From NCBI RefSeq assembly GCF_018118585.1, contig NZ_CP069421.1:2728001-2792000 (forward strand): a DNA stretch of 64,000 nt, given 5' to 3'. The notes under the pieces were generated by a model, which saw nothing but the letters and a program-made list of their open reading frames with translations, did no database searches and had not been told where the DNA came from. The position numbers and the translations under genes were made by a program. Every line of letters begins with the position of its first letter. Position 1 is the stretch's first letter. Below, one piece after another: positions 24,775-35,100 of this stretch. The DNA is from Aristaeella lactis (GTDB lineage: Bacteria; Bacillota; Clostridia; Christensenellales; Aristaeellaceae).

Positions 24775-27700
24775 TTGGATAAATGGAATCGTGACGGTCA
24801 GAATCTATATACAGATATGAACGCCCAGCGCAGGCACCGGAGGAAACCGGACCAGGCAGTCCCGGAAGCGCCGGACGCAAAGAATGCGGCGGAAGAACCG
24901 GAAATCCGGTATGACCCCAATATATTCCGCAGGCCGGTTGTGAAGAGCGAACCGGAAACGCCCGCAGAACCGGAGACGCCGGCCGTACCGGAAGAGCCGG
25001 ATCTGCCGGAAGAAGCGGCCATGCCTGAAGAGGCCGCGGCTGATCTGCCGGAAGTGAATGACAAGCCGGAAGAAAGTGAAATTCCGGAAGAATCTGATGA
25101 TTCTCCCGTTTCTCCTGCTGCGGAAACGAAGGAAGAGACATCCGCCGGAGAAATAAAAGAAGAGACACCTGTCATCGGACAGGAGGCGGACAGCCGGGTG
25201 CCTCCGGAAGCGCGCCGCATGGCGGCAGCGCCGTATGGAACGGCCAGGCCGGAAGCAAAGCGGCCGGGTACCCGTCCGCAGGTTGCGCCGCCCAGGAAAC
25301 CGATCCAGACCGAACGGCCGGTGAATCCCCGGCCCAGGCCGAGGCCGCAGGGCAATGTGAACGCAAACGCACGGACGGCTGCTCCCGAAAGAAACCAGCA
25401 GGGCAGGTCACCGCGGGTACGGGTGGGCTATGCTCCCGGACGGATGAGCGATGATATGACCCAGCAGATCCCCACGCAGGAAACGATCCGGGAACAGCTT
25501 TATTCCCGTGACGCCAAAGCCTATCTTGAAAAACGGAGCCAGCCTTTCCGCACAGAGAACAGCGGAGCCCCCATACAGGACCGTCCGGAGCATAAGCTGC
25601 TGCGGATCGTTGTGGCGCTGCTGATCATTGCCGGCCTTGTCATGGCAGGTGTGATGATCATCCGGAACAAAAACAAGAGGGACGCGACGGTCCGCCGGAC
25701 AGCTCCCAGGGTGATTGATTACGTGGTCAAACCGGAGACAGAAGGCCTGACAGCTCCGGCAGACCTGAGCTTTGCGGTGACAACCGAAAAGGACGTGGAC
25801 ATGGTCCGCCTGTACGCGGACGGTGACAGGGCCCTGGATACAGAGACTGTGGTTGCCTCCAATACAGATGCCATGGAATGGGGCATCAAACTCCATATAG
25901 AAACCGGCTTTGACGGTACGGTAACCCTTCAGGTTCACCGGGCCGGTGATGACCTGTGGTATAACACCGAGTACACTACACCGATTCACGTGATCGCGCC
26001 GCTGACAACAGTGGAACCGGAAGAAGGCAGCTCCGGTGAGGACACAGAGCCTCCGGCTGACGGCGAAGACGGAACAGGCGAAGCCGCGGCTGACCTTTAT
26101 GACGGTGCCAATCCGGAGGAAGATGATGATTACTATGATCCCGACGCGGAGGCTGCCAAAGCGGCTGCGGAAGCGGAGGGAGAACTGACCGGTGACGGGG
26201 AAGCGGCTGACGGAACGGCCGCCGGAGACGACGAACCGGAAGGAGAGCCGGAGGGCGAGCCTGAAGGGGAACCGGAGGACGAACCTGAAGACGAACCGGA
26301 AGAGGGACTGAACGAAGGATCAGCAGATGAACCGGATGAGGATGTGCCGGTAATCGCTGAACTGCGGACGATACAGCCGACAGAAACGCCGGCGCCTGCA
26401 ACCCCGAAGCCGACAGCAACTCCGCCGATGAAGGTGGAAGCGGCTGCTGAAGCGGATCCGTCGCTGATCACCAGCACAACGGTTTATACCAGCAACACCA
26501 AGAAGGAAAAATCATACAGCAGGCCGGCCAAGGAACTGATCCATATGCCGGAAGCTGACGGATACTACCGTGGCGGGAAAAAACTCGGAGTACTGACGTT
26601 CCGGGGCGATAACTTCCGCCGGAACGCCGCTGTCGGTACCCTGGACGGGGCCCCGACGAAGCTTTCAGTGATCTGGGATGAAGAGAGCGGCAGCGCCCGC
26701 GGCACAAACACGACCTATTACGGCTACGGCTGGACGGGCCAGCCTGCTATCGCCCTGTGGAGTAAAGAAGTCCGCACGGGAAGCAACCTGTTCCAGTCGA
26801 AACAGGAAAAGAGCGGCCTGAAGGAAGTGATCATTGCCGGAATGGACGGCAACATCCGCTTCCTGGACCTGAAGGACGGCTCAATCACGCGTAACAGCAT
26901 CAAACTGGGTTATCCCATGCGCGGAACCCCGAGTTTACATCCCGGCGGAGCTCCTTTCATGAGCGTTGGACAGTTTGCCCGGAAGATGAAAGTCAAGACG
27001 GGCAAGATCGGCCTGCGGCAGTATAACCTGTATTCCCAGAAGGAACTGAAGCTCCTGGACGGCCTGGACGGAAAGTACCACCGTCCGCTGAATGACGTGG
27101 GCAGCTTCGAGACGTCGGCGCTGATTGACTGGACCACTGAAACGCTGATCACTGCCGGCTCAAACGGTATGCTGTACCTGGAAGCCCTGAACACGAATTT
27201 TGACTACAATGCCAATGTGATGAGCATTTCCCCGTCCATCACCGTGATGACCTCCAAGGCCAAGGGCCAGAAGAGCACAGCGCTGATGGCGGTGGAATCC
27301 TCCATTGCGGCATATGACAAATACGTCTTCTACGCGGATATGGGCGGCATCCTGCGGTGTGTGGATACGGACTTCCTGAAACCGGTCTGGGCTGTGGATA
27401 CGGGAGACTCCGTTATGGCGGCAATCGCCCTGGACCTGACTGAAAAAGAGGAAGGGGAAGCCGGAGAAGCGGAAACGGCCGAAACAGAAGAAGCGGAAGA
27501 CGCAGAACAGACTGAAACAACGATTGATGACAACCGGGAACTGAGCCTGTATACGGCGAATATGCTGAATAACCGGAAAAAGGGAGACAGCAACATCCAG
27601 ATCCGCCGGTATGACGCGCTGAGCGGCAAGCAGGCCTGGAGCGTGGACATCGGCGTGCACAAGGGCAAGAAGGATAAGGAAGACGTCGGTGCCAAGGCCT

Positions 27701-28152
27701 CCCCGGTGATCGGACAGAACAGGCTGAGCGATCTGGTTTACTACACGGTGACCGGCCTTTCAGATGAAGGCAGGAGCCGGCTCGGTCTGTCCGGTGACGC
27801 TCCCGCGGCGCTGATCGCGCTTGAAAAGAAAACAGGGAACATCGTCTGGGCCTTCGGACTGTCCAGCCGCAGCGAATCCTCTCCGATCGCGGTTTATGAC
27901 AAGGACGGAAACGGCTGGATCATCCAGTGCGAACAGAACGGCAAGATCCACCTGCTGGACGGCCGGAACGGCAGCCTGGTGGACACCTGCGAGCTGAAAG
28001 CCCAGATTGAGGCATCCCCCGCGGCCTATGACGATATCATGGTCATCGGCACAACGGGCAAGGGAACATCTTACGTATACGGTATCAAGATTGAAACAGG
28101 AGTCGGACTGGAAGAGGAGGCCGGCAATGAAGAAGATTCTGGCGGCGCTTGA
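24775..28152 (+). CDS. Membrane-anchored PQQ-type beta-propeller protein with acidic Pro/Glu-rich linkers
   Basis: 1125 residues. The cytoplasmic N-terminal 270 residues are rich in Pro, Glu, Lys and Arg. A single transmembrane helix lies at about 276-298 (LLRIVVALLIIAGLVMAGVMII). A beta-sandwich-like part (about 310-415) follows, then a very acidic E/P/G stretch (about 420-565, EGEPEGEPEGEPEDEPEDEPE). The C-terminal 520 residues contain propeller blades with PQQ-type phrasing (SGKQAWSVDIGVHKGK, LEKKTGNIVWAFGLSS, GRNGSLVDTCELKAQIEASPAAY). It probably scaffolds or binds something outside the cell; no catalytic motif was seen. TTG start with AGGAG 9 bases before; no ATG fits. The 3' end overlaps glpK by 26 bases, so the two are co-transcribed. 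Confidence 0.75.
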   Translation: MDKWNRDGQNLYTDMNAQRRHRRKPDQAVPEAPDAKNAAEEPEIRYDPNIFRRPVVKSEPETPAEPETPAVPEEPDLPEEAAMPEEAAADLPEVNDKPEESEIPEESDDSPVSPAAETKEETSAGEIKEETPVIGQEADSRVPPEARRMAAAPYGTARPEAKRPGTRPQVAPPRKPIQTERPVNPRPRPRPQGNVNANARTAAPERNQQGRSPRVRVGYAPGRMSDDMTQQIPTQETIREQLYSRDAKAYLEKRSQPFRTENSGAPIQDRPEHKLLRIVVALLIIAGLVMAGVMIIRNKNKRDATVRRTAPRVIDYVVKPETEGLTAPADLSFAVTTEKDVDMVRLYADGDRALDTETVVASNTDAMEWGIKLHIETGFDGTVTLQVHRAGDDLWYNTEYTTPIHVIAPLTTVEPEEGSSGEDTEPPADGEDGTGEAAADLYDGANPEEDDDYYDPDAEAAKAAAEAEGELTGDGEAADGTAAGDDEPEGEPEGEPEGEPEDEPEDEPEEGLNEGSADEPDEDVPVIAELRTIQPTETPAPATPKPTATPPMKVEAAAEADPSLITSTTVYTSNTKKEKSYSRPAKELIHMPEADGYYRGGKKLGVLTFRGDNFRRNAAVGTLDGAPTKLSVIWDEESGSARGTNTTYYGYGWTGQPAIALWSKEVRTGSNLFQSKQEKSGLKEVIIAGMDGNIRFLDLKDGSITRNSIKLGYPMRGTPSLHPGGAPFMSVGQFARKMKVKTGKIGLRQYNLYSQKELKLLDGLDGKYHRPLNDVGSFETSALIDWTTETLITAGSNGMLYLEALNTNFDYNANVMSISPSITVMTSKAKGQKSTALMAVESSIAAYDKYVFYADMGGILRCVDTDFLKPVWAVDTGDSVMAAIALDLTEKEEGEAGEAETAETEEAEDAEQTETTIDDNRELSLYTANMLNNRKKGDSNIQIRRYDALSGKQAWSVDIGVHKGKKDKEDVGAKASPVIGQNRLSDLVYYTVTGLSDEGRSRLGLSGDAPAALIALEKKTGNIVWAFGLSSRSESSPIAVYDKDGNGWIIQCEQNGKIHLLDGRNGSLVDTCELKAQIEASPAAYDDIMVIGTTGKGTSYVYGIKIETGVGLEEEAGNEEDSGGA

Positions 28153-29617
28153 TCAGGGAACAACCAGCTCCAGGGCAGTGATCTTTACCGAAGACGGAGA
28201 GATCCTGTCCGCCTTCAACAAAGAATTCCCCCAGTATTATCCGAAACCGGGCTGGGTGGAACACGATCCGAAGGACATCCTGGACAGCCAGATTTCAGCC
28301 CTGCGGGAAGCAGTGCGCCTGAGCGGTGTGAACGCGGCGGATATTGCGGCGATCGGCATCACCAACCAGCGTGAGACCACCTTCCTCTGGGACCGGAAAA
28401 CCGGCGAGTGTGTTGGCAACGCGATTGTATGGCAGTGCCGGCGCACCAGCCAGATCGTGGACCGGCTTGTGGCGGACGGCTGCGGGGATATGATCCGGGA
28501 AAAGACCGGTCTGGTTCCGGACGCCTATTTCTCCGGAACCAAGCTGAAATGGCTGCTGGATTATTACAATCTGACAGACCGGGCGGAAAAAGGCGAGCTG
28601 TGCTTCGGTACGGTTGACAGCTTCCTGTGCTGGAACCTGCTGGAAGGCAGGCCGCATGTGACCGACGCGACCAACGCCGGCCGGACGATGCTGTTTAACC
28701 TGCGGACGCAGGACTGGGATGACGACCTGCTGAAGCTGCTGGGCATCCCGAAGGCCTGCCTGCCCCGGGTGGTGGATACAGCCGGACCGATTGGTATGCT
28801 GGATCCCGCGATCCTGGGACGGGCGATACCGGTGACCGCCATGGCGGGCGACCAGCATGCCAGCCTTTTTGGCCAGGCATGCCTGAAAACCGGTGATATC
28901 AAGAACACCTACGGCACCGGCTGCTTTATGCTGATGAATACCGGCGACCGGCCGGTGATGAGCGAACACGGCCTGCTGACCACCATGGCCTGGCGTATAG
29001 GCGGAAAGCCGACCTACGCCCTGGAGGGAAGCGTGTTCATGGGCGGAGCCACCATCCAGTGGCTTCGGGATGAACTGAAGATCATTGATCACGCGGCGGA
29101 AACGGAAGGCATTGCCCGTTCCGTGCAGAGCACCGGCGGGGTTTACCTCGTGCCGGCCTTTACGGGCCTGGGGGCCCCCTGGTGGGATATGTACAGCCGG
29201 GGGACACTGGTCGGCATGACCCGGGGTACAGGCAGGGCCCATATTATCCGGGCGGCATTGGAAGCCATCGCCTACCAGAGCGCGGACCTGATGGACGCGA
29301 TGATCGCGGACTGCGGCAGCAGGCCGGAAAGCCTGCAGGTGGACGGCGGCGCGAGCGCCAACAGTTTCCTGATGCAGTTCCAGGCGGATATCACAAACAT
29401 CCCGGTGGTGCGGCCGCGGGTGCTGGAAACAACAGCACTGGGCGCGGCACTGCTGGCCGGCCTCGGCGCGGGAATCTACAGCAGCCTGGAGGAAACCGCG
29501 AAGGTATGGCAGAAGGACCTGGAGTTTGATCCCAAAATGGATGAAGCCACCAGGCTGCTGAACCTGAAGGGCTGGCATAAGGCTGTTGAAAGAAGCTTAA
29601 ACTGGGCAAAGGATTAA
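28127..29617 (+). CDS. glpK: Glycerol kinase
   Basis: 496-residue FGGY-family kinase converting glycerol to glycerol-3-phosphate with ATP. Motifs: ALDQGTTSSRAVIF (residues 7-20), WVEHDPKDIL, TNQRETTFLWDRKTG, AGDQHASLFGQ, KNTYGTGCFMLMNTG and DGGASANSFLMQFQAD, all matching GlpK rather than xylulokinase. The length is typical (about 500). GAGGAGG lies 6 bases before the ATG, inside the preceding gene. No glpF uptake gene is present; pgsA, which uses glycerol-3-phosphate, follows 31 bases later, pointing to phospholipid supply. Confidence 0.96.
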   Translation: MKKILAALDQGTTSSRAVIFTEDGEILSAFNKEFPQYYPKPGWVEHDPKDILDSQISALREAVRLSGVNAADIAAIGITNQRETTFLWDRKTGECVGNAIVWQCRRTSQIVDRLVADGCGDMIREKTGLVPDAYFSGTKLKWLLDYYNLTDRAEKGELCFGTVDSFLCWNLLEGRPHVTDATNAGRTMLFNLRTQDWDDDLLKLLGIPKACLPRVVDTAGPIGMLDPAILGRAIPVTAMAGDQHASLFGQACLKTGDIKNTYGTGCFMLMNTGDRPVMSEHGLLTTMAWRIGGKPTYALEGSVFMGGATIQWLRDELKIIDHAAETEGIARSVQSTGGVYLVPAFTGLGAPWWDMYSRGTLVGMTRGTGRAHIIRAALEAIAYQSADLMDAMIADCGSRPESLQVDGGASANSFLMQFQADITNIPVVRPRVLETTALGAALLAGLGAGIYSSLEETAKVWQKDLEFDPKMDEATRLLNLKGWHKAVERSLNWAKD

Positions 29618-29648
29618 CATATCATTTTACGGAAGGAAGTCCTTACTC

Positions 29649-30242
29649 TTGAAAGAGAAGATCCACAAACTGTTTTCCAATGTCTGGACGATCCCCAATG
29701 TGCTGACGATCCTCCGGATCATCCTGATCCCCGTGTTCGTCGTCCTGTTCTTCAAAGGACAGAAAATGGCGGCCCTGGCAGTCTTCTGCGCCGCCAGCCT
29801 GACGGATATGCTGGACGGGTATCTTGCCCGGAAGCTGAACCAGATCACGGACTTCGGCAAGCTGTTTGACCCGCTGGCCGATAAGCTGATGGTTCTGACC
29901 GCCATGGTCTGCCAGACGTTCTGGGGCCCTCTGCCGCTGGTCGCGGTGATCATTGTTGCCGCCAAAGAACTGATGATGGTTCTCGGCGGTGTGTTTATGC
30001 TCAGCAAGGACGTGGTTGTCTACAGCAACTACTTCGGCAAGGCGGCACAGGTGGGCTTCATCGCAGCCCTGATCCTGTCCTTCTTCCATGACAAGTTCCT
30101 TGAAGGAAACATTGTCCTGTTCGGAATGACGCCGGATATCCTGATCCTGTGGCTCACCGTGGCCCTGGCCATCATCGCCATGGGCGTCTATGCCGCAGGC
30201 GCGATCAAAACCATCCGGGCGAAGAAAAGCGGGCAGGCATAA
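29649..30242 (+). CDS. pgsA: CDP-diacylglycerol-glycerol-3-phosphate 3-phosphatidyltransferase
   Basis: 197-residue multi-pass membrane enzyme making phosphatidylglycerophosphate. The CDP-alcohol phosphotransferase signature DMLDGYLARKLNQITDFGKLFDPLADK (DGxxARx8GxxxDxxxD) is at about residues 55-80. N-terminal WTIPNVLTILRIILIPVFVV is typical of PgsA, and further helices follow (about 88-108, 133-150, 160-180). TTG start at 29649 behind GGAAGGAAG. It follows glpK closely. Confidence 0.92.
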   Translation: MKEKIHKLFSNVWTIPNVLTILRIILIPVFVVLFFKGQKMAALAVFCAASLTDMLDGYLARKLNQITDFGKLFDPLADKLMVLTAMVCQTFWGPLPLVAVIIVAAKELMMVLGGVFMLSKDVVVYSNYFGKAAQVGFIAALILSFFHDKFLEGNIVLFGMTPDILILWLTVALAIIAMGVYAAGAIKTIRAKKSGQA

Positions 30243-30308
30243 TTTCGGAACTGTTGTTTATTTAGCTTTGCTGTGTTTGGAAAGACCGGCAATATTGGTT
30301 CACATTAT

Positions 30309-30338
30309 AAAATTCTGAATTCTGCATTCTGAATTAAA
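30309..30338. repeat. AT-rich tract before the RNase PH-RdgB gene
   Basis: AATTCTGAATTCTGCATTCTGAATT: variant of the short intergenic repeat family, self-complementary in part. Confidence 0.55.
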
Positions 30339-30357
30339 GAAAATCCGGAGGATTTTT

Positions 30358-31680
30358 ATGAGACTAGACGGAAGAGCACCGGACGAGAAGCGGCCGGTAA
30401 GCATTCAAACAGATTTTGTTCGCACGGCCTATGGCAGCTGCCTGATCGCCACGGGAAACACCCGGGTGATCTGCACCGCGAGCGTGGAAGAGGCAGTGCC
30501 TCCTTTCCTGAAGGGGAAGGGACAGGGCTGGGTGACAGCGGAATACGCAATGCTGCCGGCATCCACCACGGAACGGAAAAAGCGCGACGGCATCAAAAAG
30601 GACGGCCGGAGCGTGGAGATCCAGCGGCTGATCGGCCGGGCCCTGCGGCAGGCAGTGGACCTGAAAGCCCTGGGAGAAAGGACTATTACGCTGGACTGCG
30701 ACGTGCTGGAAGCAGACGGCGGTACCCGCACGGCCTCCATCACCGGAGCCATGGTGGCCCTGACCTGCGCGGCGGAACGGCTGGTGCGGGAGAAGAAACT
30801 TCCGATCAGTCCCGTTATTCACCAGGTGGCGGCCATCAGCGCCGGTGTGATTGATGACGTTCCATGCCTGGACCTGTGCTATCAGGAAGACAGCCATGCC
30901 CAGGTGGATATGAACTTTGTGATGAACGAGAAGGGCGAGTTCATCGAACTGCAGGGCACCGGTGAAGGCCGTGCCTTCACCAAGCAGGAACTGGATACCA
31001 TCATGGACTACGGTGCCAAGGGTATCCGGGAGCTGATGGATGCCCAGCGGGAAGCCCTCGGGGACCGGGCAGCGTATATCGCGCCGAAGCCCCTGCTGCT
31101 GGTGGCCACGGGCAATGAACACAAGCTGCGGGAACTGCAGGAGATGTTCAAGGATTTCTATACCCTTGCCCCGATGACTGCTGTCGGTTTCTTCGGACCA
31201 ATTGAGGAGAACGCCAATACCTTTGCCGGCAATGCCGCCATCAAGGCGGAAGCTGTGTGCGAGGCGACCGGCCTGCCCGCCATCGGTGATGACAGCGGCC
31301 TGGAAGTGGAAGCGCTGGACGGAGAACCCGGCGTCTACTCCGCCCGTTATGCCGGAGAACACGGGGACGATGAGGCAAACAACGATCTGCTTCTGAGCCG
31401 GATGGAAGGAAAAGAGGACCGTGCCGCGGCCTTTAAGTGCGCGCTGGCCCTGAAGATCCCGGGCAAGGATACCATTATCGCGGAGGGCAGCTGCCCCGGC
31501 GTCCTGCTGACAGAGCGCAGGGGTACCGGCGGTTTCGGCTATGATCCGCTGTTCCTCTATGAGCCGATGAACAAGACCTACGCGGAGATGAACGCGGAGG
31601 AAAAGAACCAGATCAGTCACCGTTCCCGCGCGGCGGAGATGATGCGCAGCATCATGTCCCAGCTGATTACAAAAGAATAA
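30358..31680 (+). CDS. rph: Fusion of RNase PH and XTP/dITP diphosphatase (RdgB/HAM1)
   Basis: 440 residues in two domains. Residues 1-240 are RNase PH, a phosphorolytic 3'-5' exoribonuclease trimming tRNA precursors: MRLDGRAPDEKRPVSI, GNTRVICTASVEE, GWVTAEYAMLPAST, RSVEIQRLIGRALRQ and LDCDVLEADGGTRTASITGA. Residues about 243-440 are an RdgB/HAM1 house-cleaning pyrophosphatase: LLVATGNEHKLRELQEM, GDDSGLEVEALDGEPGVYSARYAG, GTGGFGYDPLF. Both halves are full length with active-site motifs intact. In many Bacillota these are separate neighbouring genes; here they are one frame. CCGGAGG stands before the ATG. Confidence 0.93.
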   Translation: MRLDGRAPDEKRPVSIQTDFVRTAYGSCLIATGNTRVICTASVEEAVPPFLKGKGQGWVTAEYAMLPASTTERKKRDGIKKDGRSVEIQRLIGRALRQAVDLKALGERTITLDCDVLEADGGTRTASITGAMVALTCAAERLVREKKLPISPVIHQVAAISAGVIDDVPCLDLCYQEDSHAQVDMNFVMNEKGEFIELQGTGEGRAFTKQELDTIMDYGAKGIRELMDAQREALGDRAAYIAPKPLLLVATGNEHKLRELQEMFKDFYTLAPMTAVGFFGPIEENANTFAGNAAIKAEAVCEATGLPAIGDDSGLEVEALDGEPGVYSARYAGEHGDDEANNDLLLSRMEGKEDRAAAFKCALALKIPGKDTIIAEGSCPGVLLTERRGTGGFGYDPLFLYEPMNKTYAEMNAEEKNQISHRSRAAEMMRSIMSQLITKE

Positions 31681-31701
31681 CAACAGATTCAAGTATCAAA
31701 A

Positions 31702-31727
31702 GGTCCTGCAGACGCAGGATCTTTTTT
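31702..31727 (+). terminator. Terminator after rph-rdgB
   Basis: Stem GGTCCTGC-AGAC-GCAGGATC followed by TTTTTTATT. The same CCTGCAGACGCAGG core recurs near 56105 and 59390, with a variant at 47850. Confidence 0.88.
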
Positions 31728-31813
31728 ATTCACTCGATTGTATAGATCACTGACTGCCTGGTAACACATTAATGGTTCAAGGTATATTTTTTATATAACC
31801 GATTGGGAAAATA

Positions 31814-31842
31814 TGGACAAAAGTAAATACAAATAGTATAAT
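31814..31842 (+). promoter_or_regulatory. Probable promoter of the RHS gene
   Basis: TGGACA, 17-bp spacer, TATAAT, giving a leader of about 310 bases before the RHS start. The leader contains no convincing gene. Confidence 0.55.
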
Positions 31843-32068
31843 TGCAAAGACATTTACGGTATTTGAAGGAAAAACAGAACCCTGATGAACAGACCATAAA
31901 AATCCATATCCGGCTGATTTCAGCTTTCGCTTTCCGGGGGATAAAAACGAAAGGTTGTCTCGAAAAAAACACAGCAAAGAGATCAGCTGTTATTCCGGCA
32001 GAGATTGAAATGTGCAGTAACATGTCACAGCTGCTGACAAACAACTGAGTAATCAGTGAGAAAAAGGA

Positions 32069-32100
32069 GTCCTGCCTGATGACGGTAGGGCTTCTTCTTT
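32069..32100 (+). terminator. Hairpin with T-rich tail in the RHS leader (possible attenuator)
   Basis: Stem GTCCTGCC/GGTAGGGC (two wobble pairs; 32069-32076, 32084-32091) followed by TTCTTCTTT, 58 bases before the RHS start codon. It could limit read-through into the 12.5-kb gene. Confidence 0.5.
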
Positions 32101-32158
32101 AGTTCAAAGCCGCAGGACCCAACCCTAATCTTCAGTATTCGGACTAGGAGTGAAACGT

Positions 32159-35100
32159 ATGCGTATCAAGCGAATTGTCTCATTTATCCTCTCTTTCCTG
32201 ATTCTTTTCAATGTACAAGCCCCAGCATTCACAGAGTCGGAAAAGACGGATGACGGTCCGCAGCTCCATACCGTGACATGGGCACTGGATCCGGAGTATA
32301 CCTTGAAAGCCCTGACTCCGGAGAGGACATCCATGACAGAAGACGGACAGGTTTTTACCAATACTGATGGTCCTGCCCGTACAGAGATTCAGTCTGCGTA
32401 CCATGTGAACCAGACGCTTGTTTCAGTCAGCATGGATGGAACCGGGTTTTCGTTTGCGCCGATCATGCATGATGATTATTATCCGGATATTGATGAAGAT
32501 GATCCTGACGAAGTAGATCCTGAAGAACCTGACAATACGGAAGAGCCGGCTGAAACCGGGGAACCGGAAGAGACGCCGGCTCTGGACGAACCTGCGGATG
32601 AGCCTGCAGATAAACCGACAGACAAACCGACAGAAGGACCTACAGAAACGCCTGCAGATGAACCTGCAGAAGAACCAACAGATACACCTGCGGAAGATCC
32701 AACAGAGGGACCGGCGGAAGAACCGATAGATGAACCCGCGGAAGACACAGCAACGCTTCAAACAGGGTATGGAAAAACAGAAAAAGAGATAGAAGTATAT
32801 CACAGGGCAAGAGATACGGAACCTGTCGGAAAACTGCCTGCCAATGTGATCGTTTATATTATTTCACAGATATCACGCCAATGGGCTTATATCGTTTTTG
32901 ATACTCCGGACGGAATTGTGGAAGGATATGTCCGGGCAAACAGGCTTGTTAACCTGGATCCGGAAGAAGAACAGAACGCCGTTAAAGAAGCGAAAAAGCA
33001 GGAAGATTATCGTGAATGGCACGAACATCCGCTTCTCCGTACAAGCAAATATGTGATAACACCGGGCAATACGGAAGAGCCTTCTGTATCTGAAACACCT
33101 GCATCTCAGGAAACACCCGCACCAGGCAATGAACCGGAATCAGATGAAACTCCTGATCCGACAGAAACTCCGTCAGAAACACCGACAACAGATGAAACCA
33201 CAGATCCGGAGGAAACGGAGAAACCGGACGAAACATCCACGCCGGATCCTACGCCAACCAATACTCCGGACGTAACAGACACGCCTGTTCCGGAAACAAC
33301 GGATACCCCCACTCCTGTGCCTACAGACACACCCACTCCGGTACCTACAGATACTCCGACGCCTGTACCAACCGACACACCGACCCCCATACCTACAGAC
33401 ACACCGGAACCCGCGCCGACAGAGTCACCTGCTCCGGATCCAACAGAAGTGGTTTCAGTTACAGAAACGCCCACGGAAAACACTGATGACTCGGATAATA
33501 ATACAGGCAGGAGTCTGTTGGACCTTTTCATCTCTTCCGCTGCCGCGGAGGAGATCCGGCCGGAAGAAGAGAAAACCCGTCCGACAGTTATTACAGGACA
33601 AAAAATCGGCGGCAGCAGAGGCGTTCAAAAAAGGATGCTCAAGAGCGCGGCACCTGCTTCGTCCGGTTTCAGTGCTGCCCTTTATTCCGGATTGTTTGAC
33701 GAAGCTACGGATGTACGCCTGTCTGCTACCACAACCGGTGTGAAGGAAGATATCCTTGTTTCACGGTATACCGGGAACCATGTCTATTCTTATAAGCTGA
33801 ATACAGAAGACTTGACAGCTTCCCTGTCCGGAAACGTGGTCAATCTTATTGACAGTGACGGAAACTGCCTTGCGCGCATTGGCGCGCCGAATATGACAGA
33901 CGCCGCCGGGAACTACAGCACGGATATCGCTGTAACACTGACAGGAAACGGCGGAAGTTATACGCTTACCTATGTGCCTAATGATGAATGGATGAAGTCC
34001 GCTGTTTATCCGGTAACAATTGATCCGACAGCACAATACTATAACAATCTGGCAAGTGGTATCGGAGATAATTATGTAAATGCAAATAACGGGGCCAGGC
34101 TATATGATTTCAAGTCAGATGATTTGTATGTTGGGCAAAAAGATGGTGGAGATTATACCGCCTTTGTTTGTCCGTCATTAAGGGGTTTTGAAGATTCTGC
34201 AAGACCGGAAGCAGTCGGATTTCCTTTAGACGAGAAGGTTCCGATTCTGATAGAAAGTGTTATTTGGTATTATTATGTGGAAAACTTTGGTGACGCGAAT
34301 GCAAAAATCAGGGTCAACCTTGCCACCAGCTCATGGAACTCGAAAGATGTAACATATAACACGAAGCCTTCAGTATCAGCTGATATTTACGCCGAGTCAA
34401 CAGAACCGTTGCATAAAGGCTGGAACTGGATTGACGTGACACCACTTTTTTCTTCATGGCTGAACGCATGGGGACAATTGCCTAATTATGGTTTTGCCGT
34501 AACAATATCCTCATCCTGGGCCCATATCTATTCTGCGGACAGAGAACGTTCACAGCGAATGAACTTTTCCGCAACATACTATACGAATGTACCGGCGCCA
34601 AGTGTTTCCGCAAAAACCGGCGGAGATATTAGTTCCGGAACTGGTTGGGTAGAGTTAAGCTGGAATCCCGTTGAAGGCGCAAAAAACTATCTTTTAGGAA
34701 TCTGGACCGGAGAGGATAAACGTGAAAATATAAACGAATATAGGTATACCTATGTCGGGGAAGATGTATATACATATACAACTAAAGGGAAAAAGCTCTG
34801 GATAACGGAACAAGAAGATAAAGAAAAAAAATATGTTATACACTGGGATGGAAAAGGCCGTGAATTGACAACAGTCCCAAGAGAAGGCGTGTCCAATATG
34901 GATTACTGCTTTATTCTGGTTCCTGCAAACAAATACGGTCAGACAACAAGCTCCAGAGCTGCGGCTACACTGGCGGTTTCACTTCCGGATAGATTAGGTC
35001 CAACCATGCCGACTAGTGTGAAAGTCGATCCAAAAGGATATACAAATGCCAAAAATGTAACGGTAAGTTGGTCGGGAATTACAGATGTTCCATCGCCTTC

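Noticed and set aside
31842-32048. 68-codon frame in the RHS leader
   Set aside because: No ribosome site, starts on the -10 region of the predicted promoter, and lacks recognisable features; could be a leader peptide only if shown experimentally.
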